A stretch of 36,110 nucleotides of DNA from Campylobacteraceae bacterium (GCA_027024155.1 JALVTE010000056.1:1-36110); one strand, 5' to 3'; shown: positions 18,745-28,054, counted from the stretch's first letter. A program made the numbers and translations. Notes: generated by a model not told the origin, from the letters alone.

Positions 18745-19452
18745 TTAGAATTTTCTCTCTATTCCAATAGAAACAACAGGCCACCATTTATATTTTTTTA
18801 CATCTTTATAAACTTTTGCCTCTTCATCTGCTGTACGGCTATCTAAATCACTTTGTATAGTTGGGTCATTTGCATGCGCTTTTAAATTAACTCTAGGTTT
18901 ACCAACATACATAACTCCAATATCTGTAGTTAAATGCCAACCACTACTCTGCGTAGAACTCCAACCGATACCTAAATATGGTGCAACTTTTTTAAAGTCT
19001 ATCTTTGCATCAATTCTACCGATTTCACCTACATTATATGTTCTTCCACCATATGTAACAGTTCCAGTTGGTCTTGCAGTTCCTGTAATTTTATTACCAT
19101 TATAATAAACACCACCACTTACTCTAAACATACTACCCCATGGATGATAGTCAGCTAATAAACCAGCAGATAGTAGTTTTAACTTTGCCTTATATTTAAT
19201 GTCATCATAAGTTTTTGTTTTATTAAGCTTTAATCCATTAACATTTAATCTCATACCAAACTTTTGATTAAACATATGCTCAAAATCAACACCCACACCT
19301 AATGTACCAACTTTAAGAGCTACCCCATTAGAGCTAATTGCTGCTGGTGCAACTGTTGGTACAGAAACTGGTGGTACTGCAACTGGTGCAACATTTTTCC
19401 CTGCAAATGCAATACTACTTATTGCTAAAGCAGATAAAATAACTTTATTCAT
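18745..19452 (-). CDS. Outer-membrane beta-barrel protein
   Basis: I start at the ATG at 19452 (235 aa), 5 nt after AGGAG, rather than at the GTG two codons upstream. A signal peptide (MNKVILSALAISSIAFA) is followed by a Pro/Val/Ala-rich linker (APVAVPPVSVPTVAPAAI) and alternating strands with girdle aromatics, ending VVSIGIERKF with the C-terminal Phe of barrel proteins. The strand pattern (FGMRLNVNGL, FRVSGGVYYNG, APYLGIGW) fits a small 8-strand barrel. The specific function is unknown. Confidence 0.8.
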   Translation of the reverse strand: MNKVILSALAISSIAFAGKNVAPVAVPPVSVPTVAPAAISSNGVALKVGTLGVGVDFEHMFNQKFGMRLNVNGLKLNKTKTYDDIKYKAKLKLLSAGLLADYHPWGSMFRVSGGVYYNGNKITGTARPTGTVTYGGRTYNVGEIGRIDAKIDFKKVAPYLGIGWSSTQSSGWHLTTDIGVMYVGKPRVNLKAHANDPTIQSDLDSRTADEEAKVYKDVKKYKWWPVVSIGIERKF

Positions 19453-19521
19453 AAACACTCCTATATTAATTTTACAGAAGTATTATATTATATTTTTTTT
19501 AAAGCCAAATAATGAATCTAT

Positions 19522-20454
19522 TTATATTTGTTCAATATTATTTAAAATATTTAATGCATCTTTATAGATAGGTTCGTCTATAAATCCATATTCTGGATGC
19601 ATAAAGCCATTTATATCTTTTTTGCTACTCTCTTCAAAAGCCTCTTTAATATTTTGTGCTTTTTTTATCTCTTCGCTAGTTGGAGCAAAGATTTTATTAG
19701 CAACTTCAACTTGTGCAGGTCCCATACAAGCTTTGCTTTTAAAGCCTATCTCTCGCTCGAACTTGCAAAAATCTTCAAAACCCTCTATATCTTTATAATC
19801 TTGATACATAAACGATACTGGATCTATACCAATAACTCTACAATCTATTAAAAATTTACTTAAAATATAAGTTACTGTTGGATTACCAATTTTAAGTAAA
19901 GATTGAGGTAGCTTTAAACTTGCTAACAAATCTAAAATACCTAAATTTGCACGAGTAAAGCGACTATTCTTTATCTGCCAACTATTTAAACTATTAAAAG
20001 CCTCTTTTGTCTCTAGCGAAATATGTACCTCTTTATCTCTATCTAAAAGATTTAAAGCATATATTACTTCATCTTCGCTTTTAACTTTAGAGACTCTAAT
20101 TGCATTAAAACAGTATGGTTTTAAAAACTCTATCTCTTCAAAGCTACCCTCATTTAGGGGATTAACACGGATTACAATTTCACTTTTTGTACTCTTTAAA
20201 TGGCTTAAGAAATAGGCTATATTTATCAACGCCTCCTCTTTTTTACTAGGAGCTATTGCATCTTCTAAATTTAAAGTTACACAGTCACAATTTAGAGAGT
20301 CTAATCTATTTAAATGCTCTAAATTAAGTGGATTTAACATCATATTAGAACGGTGTAGATTTTTTACTAATTTAAATCTGTTATTTGGATTTAAATCAGC
20401 TTTTTTCTCTTCTATAGTTAAATTTTTAACCAACTCTAAATTTTCAAAGACCAT
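19522..20454 (-). CDS. CitE-like HpcH/HpaI aldolase-family protein
   Basis: A 310-aa TIM-barrel protein of the citrate lyase beta-like family. LNCDCVTLNLEDAIAPSKKEEAL is the metal/acyl-CoA-binding region (DxVxLDLEDAV...K), and EIVIRVNPL is the next conserved strand. These enzymes cleave or form malyl- or citramalyl-CoA type thioesters, but the exact substrate cannot be read. Its ATG overlaps the stop of the upstream protease gene by one base (TAATG), so translation is probably coupled. Confidence 0.78.
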   Translation of the reverse strand: MVFENLELVKNLTIEEKKADLNPNNRFKLVKNLHRSNMMLNPLNLEHLNRLDSLNCDCVTLNLEDAIAPSKKEEALINIAYFLSHLKSTKSEIVIRVNPLNEGSFEEIEFLKPYCFNAIRVSKVKSEDEVIYALNLLDRDKEVHISLETKEAFNSLNSWQIKNSRFTRANLGILDLLASLKLPQSLLKIGNPTVTYILSKFLIDCRVIGIDPVSFMYQDYKDIEGFEDFCKFEREIGFKSKACMGPAQVEVANKIFAPTSEEIKKAQNIKEAFEESSKKDINGFMHPEYGFIDEPIYKDALNILNNIEQI

Positions 20455-21899
20455 TACTTAGACTCCTCTCTTAAATCTTTTGATTTAGCGTATTGAATAT
20501 TATAGAGTTTAAGTATATGCTTATCTCTTTTTAAAGCTTCTGCTACATCTATAATAACCTTTCTATGATTACTATCTTCTAATACTATAAAACCACTCTT
20601 TTTAGCTTTTACAGCTTTGTAAAAACTCTTAAAATCAACTATATCTTTTCCATCAATTTTAGTTGGCATATAGTGATAAATTCCTTGATTACCCCTATTG
20701 CTTCTATCAGCAAAGACTCCTAAAAGCATAACTTGTTCTCTCTTTTTCTTAGTTGCACTCTTTTGCAAAAGAGAGTAAACTTGACAATCTTTTCTTTTAC
20801 CAGAATCGACTAAATTTTCAACTATTGGAGAAAAGAGATACCCACCATATATAAAGTAGCTAGGGTCTTTATCATAAACATAATTCTTTACAAGCCAAAC
20901 ATCACTATTTTTCTTTGTTAATTTAACTGTAAGATTAATTACTTTACGCTCTCTCCAAACTTTTAATTTAACGCTGTCACCCATTTGCAATAAATCCACA
21001 ACATATTTTGCTGAAGTATACTCTCCATCTCTAAACTCTACAGTTCCATCATCTTCTATATTCTTTCCATTTACGCTTAATATAATATCGTCTCTTTTTA
21101 ATACTCCAGCACTATTGCCAAGTGGCATTACTCTAGTAACCAAAACACCTGTTTGATTGCTATCTAATCCAAAATATTTTTTTGCGGCTGGGTTCTCTAG
21201 CTTAGAGATAAACATATGAAGTTCAGGCACACCATCTATATGTCCATCACTCCAATCTTTTAAAAAGTGCTTAATCATAACTGTTGGCACTAAATATCCA
21301 ATATTCTGACTAAATGTCATCCCTTGCATTACAACACCAACAATTTTACCACCACTAATTGCAGGACCCCCGCTATTACCTGGATTAATAGCTGCATCTA
21401 CTTGAATAGCCAAAAACTTTTCGCCACTATGCACATATCGCTGATGCTCAACTCTTGAAACCACACCAGATGTAACACTAAGTGTTTTTCCGCCCATTGG
21501 GTAACCATATACTAAAATTTTCTGTTCACTCTGTGGTAAATTACCTATTTTTATAGGTTTTATACCCTTAAAAAAGCTTTTATCTTCGCAAGTAATTAAG
21601 GCTAAATCTAACTCGTGAGAGACTGCTACAACTTTTGCAATATAACGCTTTGCATCACCATATTTTTGTGCTTCTAAAAAAGTATTATTAGCCACTACAT
21701 GGGCATTTGTAAGTATTAAGTTCTTACCAATAACTGCTCCACTACCGCTAGAGCGAGAGTTACTACTAATCCATGGTTTTTGAAAATTTGGCTCTTTTGC
21801 AAAACTATAAATTTTAACAATAGCTTTTTTTATCTCTTTATCACCACTTTGCGCATTCAAAGATAGCACTAGTGATAAAATTAGTAATATATATCTCAA
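20454..21899 (-). CDS. DegP-like trypsin-family serine protease with PDZ domain
   Basis: A 481-aa periplasmic protease. After a signal peptide (MRYILLILSLVLSLNAQ) comes the trypsin fold with His67 (TNAHVV), Asp98 (HELDLAL) and Ser176 (NPGNSGGP) as the catalytic triad. A PDZ segment follows (GVLVTRVMPLGNSAGVLKRDDIILSVNGKNIEDDG, about residues 250-290), then a long C-terminal region of about 150 aa that may be a second, diverged PDZ-like domain, as in plant Deg9-type proteins. The start is TTG, supported by AAGGAT upstream and by the signal peptide. It is coupled to the CitE-like gene; why is unclear. Confidence 0.87.
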   Translation of the reverse strand: MRYILLILSLVLSLNAQSGDKEIKKAIVKIYSFAKEPNFQKPWISSNSRSSGSGAVIGKNLILTNAHVVANNTFLEAQKYGDAKRYIAKVVAVSHELDLALITCEDKSFFKGIKPIKIGNLPQSEQKILVYGYPMGGKTLSVTSGVVSRVEHQRYVHSGEKFLAIQVDAAINPGNSGGPAISGGKIVGVVMQGMTFSQNIGYLVPTVMIKHFLKDWSDGHIDGVPELHMFISKLENPAAKKYFGLDSNQTGVLVTRVMPLGNSAGVLKRDDIILSVNGKNIEDDGTVEFRDGEYTSAKYVVDLLQMGDSVKLKVWRERKVINLTVKLTKKNSDVWLVKNYVYDKDPSYFIYGGYLFSPIVENLVDSGKRKDCQVYSLLQKSATKKKREQVMLLGVFADRSNRGNQGIYHYMPTKIDGKDIVDFKSFYKAVKAKKSGFIVLEDSNHRKVIIDVAEALKRDKHILKLYNIQYAKSKDLREESK

Positions 21900-21949
21900 C
21901 TAATATCCTTTTTTTGATACAATTATACAAAAAAAGGCTAAGTAAGCTA

Positions 21950-22489
21950 ATGAAAAAATTAATTATTTTAATAATAGCTATATTTTTACTAAATAGTTGT
22001 GGTGCGGTTACATATAAGCAAATTCACACTCCACAAGACAATCCAAAAATAGAACACTTAAAACAAGAGCTTTTAACAGTTTCTAACAACAAACAAGAGG
22101 CAAGCGAATTAGCAACTCTTGCTGTTACTTATCCGAAAGTTTTAGCAAATCGCTACCATTTAGTTAGCCCACCTCTCTACCACAACTTTTTAGTAAATAG
22201 CGGACAGAGAAAACGAGGCTTATGCTTTCATTTCGTAGAAGATATTATGCAAGAGATTAACACAAGAGACTTTAAAAGTTTTAAATTCCGATGGGGTAGA
22301 GCCAATGCCAATAAATTAAACGAACATAATGTAATAGTAGTAACAGGTAACAAAGACAATAACTTTAACGACGGTATAATACTAGATGCTTGGAGAAATA
22401 GCGGAAATTTGCTATTTTGGAAGGTAAAAGATGACCCTAAATACAGATTTAAAGAGTGGGCAGTTGGGAATGCTAGAATCAATCCTTGA
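21950..22489 (+). CDS. Lipoprotein with possible Cys-His-Asp hydrolase core
   Basis: A 179-aa protein. I start at the ATG at 21950, where the lipoprotein signal MKKLIILIIAIFLLNSC begins; lipidation would be at that Cys (lipobox LLNSC). The longer upstream frame runs into the divergent protease gene. The mature part contains RGLCFHFVEDI, NEHNVIVVTG and GIILDAWRNSGNLLFW. The order Cys, His, Asp with this spacing resembles papain- or transglutaminase-type hydrolases, though I recognise no named family. It is divergent from the protease gene. Confidence 0.72.
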   Translation: MKKLIILIIAIFLLNSCGAVTYKQIHTPQDNPKIEHLKQELLTVSNNKQEASELATLAVTYPKVLANRYHLVSPPLYHNFLVNSGQRKRGLCFHFVEDIMQEINTRDFKSFKFRWGRANANKLNEHNVIVVTGNKDNNFNDGIILDAWRNSGNLLFWKVKDDPKYRFKEWAVGNARINP

Positions 22490-22525
22490 TAGATTTATTA
22501 ATAATATCTATTCATCTCAATTAAT

Positions 22526-22541
22526 GGTCGATAAATCGACC
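22526..22541. repeat. Short palindrome GGTCGAT-AA-ATCGACC
   Basis: A perfect 7-bp stem followed by CTACGC in the gap between two convergent genes. A related structure, GGGACGAC with GTCGTTCC, lies after acs (34728-34749). Both look like small dispersed REP-type units and could stop transcripts, but have no T run. Confidence 0.4.
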
Positions 22542-22588
22542 CTACGCATATAATAATATAGTTAAGTTTTGCCTATATGATATACTTA

Positions 22589-23098
22589 CTATATCTTCAA
22601 AATTTTAGTAATAAATCTATCTTCGCCCTCTTGCACTGTTGCTGTTTGTAAGCCCTGCTTTTCAAACTCTTCTATAAGAGGTTCTGGTTTAAAGTCAGCA
22701 ATTAGGGCTAAAGTTTCACCACTGTTTAATTTTTTTAAAGCTTTGCTAACCTCAGCTAGTGGGTTTTTATCGGCATCTAAAAGCTCATTGGCGTTTAACT
22801 CTATAACTGCTTTTTGCTCTGCCCAAGCTGGAATTTCATCGCTACTTGTTTCATCTTCTAAATTTAAAGATATAGGCTCTTGCCCAACGGCAACTCTTAA
22901 CTGATTTAGCAAATCTTCTGGTTTCATACCACCAATTATAGCAGCTTGCTTAACTGTTGCTAATTTTGCAAGCGTGCGTCTTAAAATTGGGTTGTTAAGC
23001 TTTTTAAATTTAGGGTTTATACCTATTAAAATATCTTTCATACCCTTATAATTATTCAACAAATCAGCGATTGTTGTATCTATTTTTATCTCTTTCAT
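22589..23098 (-). CDS. DUF1858 plus DUF2249 domain protein
   Basis: A 169-aa soluble protein of two small domains. Residues 1-70 match DUF1858 (TIADLLNNYKGMKDILIGINPKFKKLNNPILRRTLAKLATVKQAA), a domain often found with hemerythrin or iron-sulfur repair proteins. Residues about 95-169 match DUF2249 (AVIELNANELLDADKNPLAEVSKALKKLNSGETLALIADFKPEPLI), a TusA-like fold. A role in metal or sulfur handling is suggested only by those associations. It is 45 nt downstream of ilvD on the same strand. Confidence 0.8.
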   Translation of the reverse strand: MKEIKIDTTIADLLNNYKGMKDILIGINPKFKKLNNPILRRTLAKLATVKQAAIIGGMKPEDLLNQLRVAVGQEPISLNLEDETSSDEIPAWAEQKAVIELNANELLDADKNPLAEVSKALKKLNSGETLALIADFKPEPLIEEFEKQGLQTATVQEGEDRFITKILKI

Positions 23099-23143
23099 CT
23101 TTTATATACCTTTTTAAAAAATAGCGAAGCTAGCATATTAGCT

Positions 23144-24823
23144 CTAAGCTTCTAATACTGCCCCTTTACTAGCGTTTGTAACCAATGCTCTATATTGTCT
23201 TAACCATCTACTCTTTAATGGCTTAACTATTGGCTCAAAGTTAGCCTTTCTTTTTGCAATTTCATCTTCACTTACAAGTAATTCGATTTTATACTCATCA
23301 ACATCTATAAAGATTTCATCACCATCTTCTACTAAACCAATTAATCCACCTTCGGCTGCTTCTGGGCTAACATGTCCTATACTTAAACCTCTTGTAGCAC
23401 CACTAAATCTACCATCTGTAATTAGTGCTACGCTATCGCCTAGTCCCATTCCCATTATAAGACTTGTTGGGCTTAGCATCTCTTGCATACCAGGTCCACC
23501 TTTTGGTCCTTCGTATCTAAGCACAACAACATCTCCCGCTTTTACTTTACCGCCTGTAATTCCCTCTATTGCTTCATCTTGACTATTAAAGCAAACGGCT
23601 GTACCTTTAAAACTTCTATCACCAATAATTCCAGCTGTTTTAATAACAGCACCCTGCTCTGCTAAGTTACCAAACAAAATTGCCAAGCCCCCTACTTCGC
23701 TATAAGGGTTATCGATAGTATGAATAATATTAGTATCTTTAATCTCTGCGTTTTCAATTCTCTCATAAAGTGTATCGCCCATTACAGTTAAATTATCTGC
23801 AAGAACATCACCACCTCTTTTATTCATCTCTTTCATTACAGCATTAACGCCACCAGCTGTATTTATATCTTCCATATGAACAGTTGTTAATGATGGACTG
23901 ATTTTAGCAATATGGCTTACCTTTTTGCTAATTTTATTAATATCTTCTATATTAAAATCAACACCAGCTTCGTTAGCTATTGCTAACATATGAAGTACGG
24001 TATTCGAGCTTCCACCCATAGCCATATCTACAGCAAATGCATTACGAACAGCATTTTCATTTAAAATATTTCTAAAGTTAAACTTGCCATCTTCGCTACT
24101 CTTAGCTAATTCACAAACTCTTCTAGCAGCTGTTCTGAAAAGCTCTTCTCTCTCTTTAGTAAGTGCTAATATTGTTCCGTTACCAGGTAAAGCAATACCC
24201 ATGGCTTCCATAAGTGTATTCATAGAGTTTGCTGTAAACATACCAGAACAGCTACCACCACCTGGGCAAGCGTTGCACTCCATCTCTGCTAAAGTCTCAG
24301 CTGTAATCTCTCCAGCTTCGAACTCTCCAACACCTTCAAAAACTGTCGCTAAATCGATTGGTGTACCATCTTCCATATGACCTGCAGCCATTGGACCACC
24401 ACTTACAAATACAGTTGGTACATTTACTCTTAATGCTCCCATAATCATACCTGGAACAATTTTGTCACAGTTAGGAATTGCAATCATTGCATCAAGCTTA
24501 TGAGCATTCATTACAGTCTCTATAGAGTTAGCAATAATTTCACGGCTTGGCAAGCTATATAACATACCATCATGCCCCATAGCGATACCATCATCAACAC
24601 CTATTGTATTAAATTCAAAAGGCACACAACCATTTTGGCGAATTTCATCTTTAATAATTGCGGCAACTTTATTCAGATAAAAGTGCCCTGGAATTATCTC
24701 GATAAATGAGTTTGCAACCCCAATAAATGGTTTGTCAAAATCTTCATCTTTTAATCCTGTAGCTCTTAATAAACTTCTGTGTGGTGCTCTTTGATATCCC
24801 TTTTTTACTTCATCACTTCTCAT
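23144..24823 (-). CDS. ilvD: Dihydroxy-acid dehydratase
   Basis: A 559-aa enzyme removing water from 2,3-dihydroxy-isovalerate and its isoleucine counterpart in valine/isoleucine synthesis. The start [24 protein letters not shown] is standard. [14 protein letters not shown] and [20 protein letters not shown] hold iron-sulfur ligands. [23 protein letters not shown] is the conserved C-terminal motif. It appears to lead a two-gene unit with the DUF1858/DUF2249 protein. leuC in this window belongs to the same pathway network. Confidence 0.97.
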   Translation of the reverse strand: MRSDEVKKGYQRAPHRSLLRATGLKDEDFDKPFIGVANSFIEIIPGHFYLNKVAAIIKDEIRQNGCVPFEFNTIGVDDGIAMGHDGMLYSLPSREIIANSIETVMNAHKLDAMIAIPNCDKIVPGMIMGALRVNVPTVFVSGGPMAAGHMEDGTPIDLATVFEGVGEFEAGEITAETLAEMECNACPGGGSCSGMFTANSMNTLMEAMGIALPGNGTILALTKEREELFRTAARRVCELAKSSEDGKFNFRNILNENAVRNAFAVDMAMGGSSNTVLHMLAIANEAGVDFNIEDINKISKKVSHIAKISPSLTTVHMEDINTAGGVNAVMKEMNKRGGDVLADNLTVMGDTLYERIENAEIKDTNIIHTIDNPYSEVGGLAILFGNLAEQGAVIKTAGIIGDRSFKGTAVCFNSQDEAIEGITGGKVKAGDVVVLRYEGPKGGPGMQEMLSPTSLIMGMGLGDSVALITDGRFSGATRGLSIGHVSPEAAEGGLIGLVEDGDEIFIDVDEYKIELLVSEDEIAKRKANFEPIVKPLKSRWLRQYRALVTNASKGAVLEA

Positions 24824-25171
24824 TATTCAACCTTATATAATAGATTTATTAGCAAACTATATACTTTAAACCAAAATTTTGCATTAGAATTAGCAAAGTT
24901 TTCTTAAAAATTGTTAATCTCTAATAGAAAATTTTGGTTAAATATAGTGCTTAACTTCAGTTGCTAATTTTACTACTAATTGTTTAAATTTAAATTATTC
25001 TCCTTAAACTATAACTATATATTTTAAATAGTACTCTTTAATGTAACTACTTATCTTACAAATATACTTTGGGAATAGAGCTAATATATAATTATTTTCA
25101 AAAAAATGTTTATTTTAGAGTACTTTAATTTTATTTTAAGGTTAAATTATATATAATCATACTCCAATTAA
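24824..25171. other. AT-rich gap before the tRNA cluster
   Basis: No gene is visible. It should contain the ilvD promoter (minus) and the tRNA promoter (plus; TATAAT at about 25152-25157, about 15 nt before tRNA-Gly). It holds a 27-bp motif at 24942-24968 (ATATAGTGCTTAACTTCAG then TTGCTAAT) that recurs at 25694-25720, on the far side of the tRNAs. Confidence 0.5.
24942..24968 (+). repeat. Direct repeat copy 1 flanking the tRNA cluster
   Basis: ATATAGTGCTTAACTTCAG followed by TTGCTAAT matches 25694-25720 at about 24 of 27 positions. The preceding ATTGTTAATCT...TTGGTTAAATAT is related to the segment at 32567-32612 before acs. Confidence 0.55.
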
Positions 25172-25246
<75 letters not shown>

Positions 25247-25291
25247 TAATTGATGTATTATCTATAAGTGGTGTCTTACCATGCATTTTAT

Positions 25292-25378
25292 GCCCGGGTG
25301 GTGGAATTGGTAGACACGAGGGACTTAAAATCCCTTGGCCATTAGGCCGTGCCGGTTCAAGTCCGGCCTCGGGCACCA
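25292..25378 (+). tRNA. tRNA-Leu (UAA)
   Basis: Acceptor GCCCGGG with CTCGGGC-type pairing, a class II long variable arm (TTGGCCATTAGGCCGT), anticodon TAA at 25326-25328, T-loop GTTCAAGTC and encoded CCA. The antisense reading frame over this tRNA and tRNA-Gly is an artefact. Confidence 0.97.
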
Positions 25379-25449
25379 CTAGCCTTAAAAATCAAACACT
25401 ATTTTCTTAATAATGCTTGTTTTTTAAGGCTATACTACTTTTTAAAGAT

Positions 25450-25524
25450 GGCGGCATAGCCAAGTGGCTAAGGCAGGAGCCTGCAAAGCTCTGATCCCCG
25501 GTTCGAATCCGGGTGCCGCCTCCA
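25450..25524 (+). tRNA. tRNA-Cys (GCA)
   Basis: Acceptor GGCGGCA pairs with TGCCGCC, anticodon GCA at 25483-25485 in CCTGCAAAG, T-loop GTTCGAATC, discriminator T and encoded CCA (25522-25524). Confidence 0.97.
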
Positions 25525-25537
25525 TCTATATATTGTT

Positions 25538-25625
25538 CGGGAGATGTCGGAGCGGTTGAACGTGCCGGTCTTGAAAACCGGTGAGGGTAATACCTCCGGG
25601 GGTTCGAATCCCCCTCTCCCGGCCA
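25538..25625 (+). tRNA. tRNA-Ser (UGA)
   Basis: Acceptor CGGGAGA pairs with TCTCCCG, discriminator G, encoded CCA. Long variable arm (GAGGGTAATACCTC), anticodon TGA at 25572-25574 in CTTGAAA. It is only 13 nt after tRNA-Cys, so they are probably cotranscribed. Confidence 0.97.
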
Positions 25626-25693
25626 CTAAATTCAAAAATCAATTTTAATCACTATTTAAATAACTAAAATTATGCATACTCTTGTGATGTTGT

Positions 25694-25720
25694 ATATAGT
25701 GCGTAACTTCAGATACTAAT
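25694..25720 (+). repeat. Direct repeat copy 2 flanking the tRNA cluster
   Basis: ATATAGTGCGTAACTTCAG followed by ATACTAAT, near-identical to 24942-24968. The pair brackets the four tRNAs at about 750 bp apart. It lies in the gap before the transglycosylase gene. Confidence 0.55.
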
Positions 25721-25841
25721 ACTCTTTTAAAATTATTTTTTGCTTCGCTTTTAAACAACCCAAAATTAGAACTTTGATATTTTTAAAATTACTGCTAATG
25801 TTAAGAACTTTATTGGATAATACTATCTAAAAAGGCTTACT

Positions 25842-26858
25842 TTGATAAGAATATTTTTTATATCTATAATTTTACTATTCTCTTTACATGCAAAAAATGA
25901 AGTTACTGGTTACTATGCAAATAACAAAGAGGTTAAACACTTTATAAACCATATGATAAGAAAATATAATTTTAGGCGAGATTATTTAATAGATATATTT
26001 TCCCGGGCAAGAAAACCTACTCGTTTTCATACAAAAAGACGCCATAGAGTAGTAAGGTATGGTATTGCAAAAGGGCATAAATGGTGGCTTAGAAGTGTTG
26101 GCTATAGTGCTTATGAAAAGAGATATTTAAATGAAGATAGAGTACGTCAAGGTGTTAAATTTGCAAAAAGATACAAAACTCTTTTAAGTAGAATTGAGCA
26201 AAAACTAAAAGTAGATAAATATATAATAACTGCAATTATCGGAATCGAAACTTATTATGGAGAAATTATAGGAAATTGGGAAACTTTTAATACCCTTGCA
26301 TATCATACATTTAAAGAGAAAAAAAGAGCAAAGTTATTCAAATTTGAATTAGAGAAATTTTTACTCTTGTGCTATAGACAAAAATTAAAAGCTCTATATT
26401 TAAAAGGTTCGATATATGGAGCATTAGGACTTGGGCAATTAATGCCACACGCATATTTAAAATATGGTTTAAGCTATGATGGTAATAAAAAAATAGAGCC
26501 ATTCTCACACCCCGATGCTATTGCAACAGTAGCTAACTTTTTACACCATAAAGGATGGAGAGAAGGTAAAGATGTTGCTATAAAAGCAAATTTTTATGGG
26601 AAAAGATTTAGTCGTATTAAGAGTAATACACGATACAGAATAAACCGTACAACCCTTAAAAAATGGGGTCTAAAAGCAAGCAAAAAATTTAAATCAAAAT
26701 ATTTTAGACTAACAAAATTAAAACGTGCAGAATACGACGAAGTTTGGCTAACATTTAATAACTTCAGCGTACTAAAACACTACAACAACTCCGATTACTA
26801 CGCCATGGCAGTATATCAACTAGCACAAGAGATTAAAAAGAGAGATACAAAAGATTAA
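25842..26858 (+). CDS. MltB-like lytic murein transglycosylase
   Basis: A 338-aa periplasmic enzyme that cuts peptidoglycan to 1,6-anhydro products. It has a signal peptide (MIRIFFISIILLFSLHA). The catalytic Glu is in IGIETYYGEIIGNW (about residue 145), GALGLGQLMPHAYLKYG is the substrate-groove motif, and HPDAIATVANFLHHKGWREG is the MltB/SLT_2 helix. The region after residue 260 is strongly basic. The start codon is TTG after AAAGG, since no ATG precedes the signal peptide. Family call is firm; the subtype within MltB is less so. Confidence 0.88.
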   Translation: MIRIFFISIILLFSLHAKNEVTGYYANNKEVKHFINHMIRKYNFRRDYLIDIFSRARKPTRFHTKRRHRVVRYGIAKGHKWWLRSVGYSAYEKRYLNEDRVRQGVKFAKRYKTLLSRIEQKLKVDKYIITAIIGIETYYGEIIGNWETFNTLAYHTFKEKKRAKLFKFELEKFLLLCYRQKLKALYLKGSIYGALGLGQLMPHAYLKYGLSYDGNKKIEPFSHPDAIATVANFLHHKGWREGKDVAIKANFYGKRFSRIKSNTRYRINRTTLKKWGLKASKKFKSKYFRLTKLKRAEYDEVWLTFNNFSVLKHYNNSDYYAMAVYQLAQEIKKRDTKD

Positions 26859-26879
26859 AGGAAAAAATGTTATCATTTA

Positions 26880-26893
26880 TTAACTGAAGTTAA
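26880..26893. promoter_or_regulatory. Palindrome TTAACTGAAGTTAA before the SMR gene
   Basis: Arms TTAACT and AGTTAA surround GA, about 18 nt upstream of the SMR start codon. The string CTGAAGTTA is the inverse of TAACTTCAG in the two repeats around the tRNA cluster. It could be an operator at the SMR promoter. Confidence 0.4.
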
Positions 26894-26910
26894 TAAAAAG
26901 GTATATATTA

Positions 26911-27231
26911 ATGGGTTGGGTTTACCTAGTTTTAGCAATTATTTTTGAAGTTGCGGGAACAACATTTATGAAACTATCAGAAGGTTTTACTAAAACTTTG
27001 CCTTCTGTTGCAATGTTTGTTTTATATCTACTATCTCTAACTGCCCTCACCTTTGCACTTAAAAAGTTTGAAATTAGTACAGCATACGCTATCTGGTCAG
27101 GGCTTGGTACGGCACTTATAACACTTATTGGTATTATAGTTTTTAAAGAGAGTGTTAATATGGTAAAAATTTTAAGTATAGCCCTTATAATTATTGGTGT
27201 TGTAGGATTACAACTAACTACTGAGCACTAA
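26911..27231 (+). CDS. Small multidrug resistance (SMR) family transporter
   Basis: A 106-aa protein with four membrane helices, close to EmrE/QacE in pattern: AIIFEVAGTTFMKLSEGFTK carries the key membrane Glu13, and STAYAIWSGLGTALITLIG carries the conserved Trp of helix 3. It works as a dimer in the inner membrane, exchanging protons for cationic compounds; the SugE/Gdx guanidinium subtype cannot be fully excluded, though the EGFT and YAIWSG motifs favour the EmrE type. It is followed after 9 nt by a secreted protein gene. Confidence 0.9.
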   Translation: MGWVYLVLAIIFEVAGTTFMKLSEGFTKTLPSVAMFVLYLLSLTALTFALKKFEISTAYAIWSGLGTALITLIGIIVFKESVNMVKILSIALIIIGVVGLQLTTEH

Positions 27232-27240
27232 GGAGATATT

Positions 27241-27669
27241 ATGAAACAACTGTTAGTTTTACTTTTATTAATTAGTACAACTTTTGGCTTTGAATTACCA
27301 GATTTACATATTCCACAAAATATTAAAAATATAGGTAAAAAAACAGCAATAGATATTGAATTTTATGTAAAAAATAGTTCTACTAAATGTTCGTTAAGAG
27401 TAAAAAATATATCAAATCCATATGATAAAAATATAACAAAAGATAAACTTCCTATTTTAATGATAAGCCCAGGTCGTTACTATATAAACAAAATATCAAA
27501 TATTTTAAAAGGTGCTTATGACTTTGAATATACTTGGTTTAAAGATAAAAGGTTTATTGATAGTGGAGTAAAAACCATACATATATATGAATATCACGAT
27601 ATAAATTTGCCAATTTATAAAAAAGTTAAACTCTCATTTCAAAATTTAATGCCTAATGAGTGCAAATAA
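27241..27669 (+). CDS. Secreted protein of unknown function
   Basis: A 142-aa protein with a signal peptide (MKQLLVLLLLISTTFGFE) and a beta-rich mature part (IEFYVKNSSTKCSLRVKNISNPYD, AYDFEYTWFKDKRFIDSG). Two cysteines (near residues 52 and 141) could pair. I recognise no family. AAGGAG lies before the ATG, and it starts 9 nt after the SMR gene, so they are probably one operon; a link to transport is only positional. Confidence 0.7.
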   Translation: MKQLLVLLLLISTTFGFELPDLHIPQNIKNIGKKTAIDIEFYVKNSSTKCSLRVKNISNPYDKNITKDKLPILMISPGRYYINKISNILKGAYDFEYTWFKDKRFIDSGVKTIHIYEYHDINLPIYKKVKLSFQNLMPNECK

Positions 27670-27676
27670 CTCTAAA

Positions 27677-28054
27677 GGGCACCTCCAATGCCATTATTAC
27701 TTCCATAAATTGTAGTAAATTTAAAGCTCACCATCGCCGTCACTCTGAGCGGATGCGAAGAATCTAACTTAAAAAGTCGAGATAAACTATTAGCTTTACA
27801 GCCGTTTAAACTAGATTCTTCGCATCCGCTCAGAATGACTGCGATGGTAAATATTTTCATCACTTCGGGCTTTGAACTTAAAGCTAATAAATGGATATAA
27901 ATTCCTTAACTTAATGGCATTGAAGGGCACCTCTAACAATAGGTGATACCCACAACATCTCTAGCTTTAATCACAAGCTAGGCACATCTTTGAAGTACTA
28001 GCTGAGCTAATTCTAAAAGATGTAACGACGAATAGAGGAAAGATGGAGGTGCCC
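27677..28054. mobile_element. Composite repeat (copy C) with GGGCACC ends
   Basis: The outer ends GGGCACCTCCA (27677) and GGAGGTGCCC (to 28054) are flanked by TAAA at 27673-27676 and 28055-28058. Inside, 27686-27922 is a copy of the CATTGCC-type repeat, with perfect 23-bp hairpin arms at 27744-27766 and 27812-27834. Then a GGGCACC-type unit (27925-28054) follows, whose core matches the MITE at 5711-5975. No gene is present; the remaining gap to 28212 holds only the promoter of the next gene. Confidence 0.82.

Noticed and set aside
27672-27863. A 63-aa minus-strand frame (VILSGCEESSLNG)
   Set aside because: It is a translation of the hairpin arms of repeat copy C.
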